Part shown: one piece after another, positions 62,335-64,000 of the stretch
Position numbering within the stretch: position 1 is the stretch's first letter
How the letters are laid out: the number at the start of each line of letters is the position of its first letter
Assembly: GCA_002702655.1 (NCBI GenBank)
Contig: PABB01000048.1
Location: forward strand, 105,642 to 169,641
DNA length: 64,000 bases
Reading direction: 5' to 3'
Source of the DNA: Planctomycetaceae bacterium
GTDB taxonomy: Bacteria > Planctomycetota > Planctomycetia > Pirellulales > Lacipirellulaceae
Translations under genes and position numbers: made by a program
The notes under the pieces: model-generated
The model's database searches: none
What the model saw: only the letters and a program-made list of their open reading frames with translations
What the model was told of the DNA's origin: nothing

Positions 62335-63882
62335 CTACGCGGTCTGCGGGATGTGGCGGTGCAAAAGCTCCGGCAGTGGCACGTGCCCCTCGCGGTACAG
62401 CACGTTGTACGCGGAAAACGGCACGACGTGGCCGCTGGGCAGGACGAAGTGGACGCACGACTTCATGAGCTGGCGAACATCGAAGTTGTAGGCGTCCATG
62501 AAACTGGTCGTGGTGATGCGGAACACGTCCTCCGGCGCCAGGTCCTCGGCGATCGCCCGCGACAGGAACTCCGCGGCCAGGTCGTCGTCGACTTCGCTCG
62601 CGCCACCGTCGCCCCGCGGCGCATCTCCATTTAGCCGCCGGCCCACGGCCGGCGGGACGTGGCCGGCCAGCACCTCCAACCCGCCCGCCGCGACGTTCTC
62701 TTCCTGCGCCCCCGCACACCCGCAATCGCCGCCGCCGCAGGCGAGCCGCGACAGGTACGTGTCGATCAGCGCCTTGGCCCGCGGGCGGTTGAACGTAATC
62801 CGCCCCGATAGCAGATCGAGGTGCTCCTCGATGTTCACAAACCGCGCCAGCGGCAACAGCCGACCCTGTTTGCGGTAGGCGTAGGCCAGCGTGTGGCCGT
62901 TGGGGTGCGCGCAAGGCAGCGGGCTGAAGTCGCTCTCCCGCCACGCGTTCACGCCGTCGCCGGCCGTCTGCTGCTGAATCTGCTGAATGACCTGCGGGAA
63001 CGTGCTGCGCTGCTCCAACTCCGCGGGCAAGACGTGGCGGCCGACGTAGCAGGCGGGCTGGAAACTCACCCCGGTGATCCACGGCCGCTCGACGGCAAAG
63101 CGGACCAGCGCGCCCAGTTCGTGGTCGTTGACCCCCGTTTGCACCGTGCAGACCAGAATGGTACGCAGCCCCGCGGCGCCCAACCGCTCGATGGCCCGCA
63201 GCTTGGTCTCGACCAGCGCTTCGCCCCGCAGCGTGCGGCAGCCGTCGTCGGCAAAGCCGTCCAGCTGCAAGTAAATCTCCGTGCGATGGCGCCGCTCGGC
63301 GAGCGCGTCCACCAGCGCCCGATCGTTGGCCAGCCGCACGCCGTTGGTGTTGATCATGACGATGTCGATCGGCTGCTCGGTCGCGTATCGCCACACGTCG
63401 AGAAACTGCGGGTGGATCGTCGGCTCGCCGCCGGACAGTTGCAGGATTTCCGGCTGGCCTTCGACCTGCACCAGCCGATCAATCGCCCGCTGGCAATCCT
63501 CCAGCGACAGATGGTTGCCCCCTGGGCCGCTGCTGGCGTAGCACATGGGGCAGGTCAGGTTGCACGCCGAGTTGATCTCGACGATGCCCAGGCAGGTGTG
63601 CTGTTCGTGGTCGGTGCAGACGCCGCAGTCGTAAGGGCAGCCTCGGGCCGGCTCTACGGCAAACTCCGCGGGGATCTTGCCCGGCAGGCTGTAGTCGAGC
63701 CGATCCCACCACCGCACGTCGCTGCAGACGAAATCCTCGCGCGGGCCGTGGTCGCGGCACCGCTTCTGGAAGTAAACGCGACCGTCGCGCTCGACGATTT
63801 TGGCGGGGAGCAGTTCCAGGCACTCGGGGCACAGCGACTGCGTCATGCCGAGGAAGGTGTGGTCGCGGTAGACGGTTTGCAT
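62335..63882 (-). CDS. Radical SAM enzyme, MJ0619/Tes-like
   Basis: A 515-residue protein from the ATG at 63882. N-terminal CPEC (Cys18, Cys21) and RCRDHG (Cys42); ARGCPYDCGVCTDHEQHTC gives Cys82, 86, 89 and about 97; the radical SAM CxxxCxxC is Cys107, Cys111, Cys114 in NSACNLTCPMCYA, followed by LSGGEPTIHPQ. This arrangement is that of the archaeal tetraether lipid synthase (Tes, MJ0619) family; relatives in bacteria are linked to membrane-spanning lipids. So it may join lipid tails, but function is inferred. A Cys-rich linker (CGGGDCGCAG) lies near residue 375. Confidence 0.85.
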   Translation of the reverse strand: MQTVYRDHTFLGMTQSLCPECLELLPAKIVERDGRVYFQKRCRDHGPREDFVCSDVRWWDRLDYSLPGKIPAEFAVEPARGCPYDCGVCTDHEQHTCLGIVEINSACNLTCPMCYASSGPGGNHLSLEDCQRAIDRLVQVEGQPEILQLSGGEPTIHPQFLDVWRYATEQPIDIVMINTNGVRLANDRALVDALAERRHRTEIYLQLDGFADDGCRTLRGEALVETKLRAIERLGAAGLRTILVCTVQTGVNDHELGALVRFAVERPWITGVSFQPACYVGRHVLPAELEQRSTFPQVIQQIQQQTAGDGVNAWRESDFSPLPCAHPNGHTLAYAYRKQGRLLPLARFVNIEEHLDLLSGRITFNRPRAKALIDTYLSRLACGGGDCGCAGAQEENVAAGGLEVLAGHVPPAVGRRLNGDAPRGDGGASEVDDDLAAEFLSRAIAEDLAPEDVFRITTTSFMDAYNFDVRQLMKSCVHFVLPSGHVVPFSAYNVLYREGHVPLPELLHRHIPQTA

Positions 63883-63896
63883 CGCGGAACTCGTTC

Positions 63897-64000
63897 GAGT
63901 TGTTTGTCCCTGGGGGAGGGCGAGGCTCCTGCCGAGCCGGCGCCGGGTACACGCTTCCGGCTCGGCAGGGGCCTCGCCCTCCCCCAGGGACAAACAACTC
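63897..64000. repeat. 44-bp inverted repeat at the window end
   Basis: Arms 63897-63940 and 63957-64000, one mismatch in 44, loop of 16 bases (GAGTTGTTTGTCCCTGGG start). It lies just upstream of the radical SAM gene, and may continue past the window. Confidence 0.9.

Overview
The window is a GC-rich (roughly 64 percent by eye) bacterial chromosome segment, most likely from a member of the Planctomycetota, order Pirellulales. The clues are PEP-CTERM proteins carrying dockerin-type repeats, a SUMF1-like PEP-CTERM protein, a small tyrosine-rich secreted protein of the kind that planctomycete annotations call calmodulin-binding, a lysine/alanine-repeat H1-like protein, lpxB (so an outer membrane with lipid A), rare Shine-Dalgarno sequences, and very many dispersed palindromes between genes. 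No rRNA, tRNA, transposase, prophage or CRISPR array was seen.

Layout. 0.3-3.3 kb: short-chain dehydrogenase and recG. 3.9-5.3 kb: an isolated, low-GC protein kinase with a YbjN-like tail. 5.5-12.4 kb: purB, a lipoprotein with a carrier-protein-like domain lacking its serine, an HD phosphohydrolase, a small membrane protein and a large secreted alpha/beta hydrolase whose nucleophile is Asp. 12.4-13.0 kb: VapBC-type toxin-antitoxin. 13.1-21.6 kb: a secreted planctomycete-type protein, a VWA protein, two tandem GDSL/dockerin/PEP-CTERM proteins, and a SUMF1-like PEP-CTERM protein. 21.8-22.4 kb: second toxin-antitoxin pair. 22.8-33.4 kb: DUF2383 protein, MuiA-like DUF4139 protein, CNNM/CBS protein next to a metzincin-like membrane protein, VOC and DinB proteins, a beta-propeller lipoprotein, rnhA and a sensor kinase with a CxxCH haem motif. 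33.7-40.1 kb: priA, a small secreted protein, an M20 peptidase, a candidate small RNA, an Mrp/ApbC ATPase and the H1-like protein. 41.3-48.1 kb: M50 protease, lpxB, a CGxCGD repeat protein, a CYTH protein, a UDP-sugar pyrophosphorylase with an unlisted 38-residue membrane ORF in front, and an acidic secreted repeat protein. 48.7-64 kb: metK, ispF, cysS, a third toxin-antitoxin pair, ruvC, ruvA, two alpha/beta hydrolases, a PrsW protease, ruvB, an Lgt-like protein and a Tes-like radical SAM enzyme.

Much of the window is housekeeping. DNA repair and replication restart are covered by recG, priA, ruvC, ruvA, ruvB and rnhA; other functions are purine, isoprenoid, lipid A and SAM synthesis and Fe-S assembly. 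The accessory layer is the surprising part: several enzyme-like proteins lack the expected catalytic residue (carrier protein Ser to Asp, hydrolase Ser to Asp, metzincin Glu to Cys), cysS carries an intergenic-type repeat inserted in frame just before KMSKS and a duplicated C-terminal tail, and at least six genes have a -10 hexamer 6-7 bases before the ATG, which suggests leaderless mRNAs. Several families of palindromic and 7-base tandem repeats fill nearly every intergenic gap.
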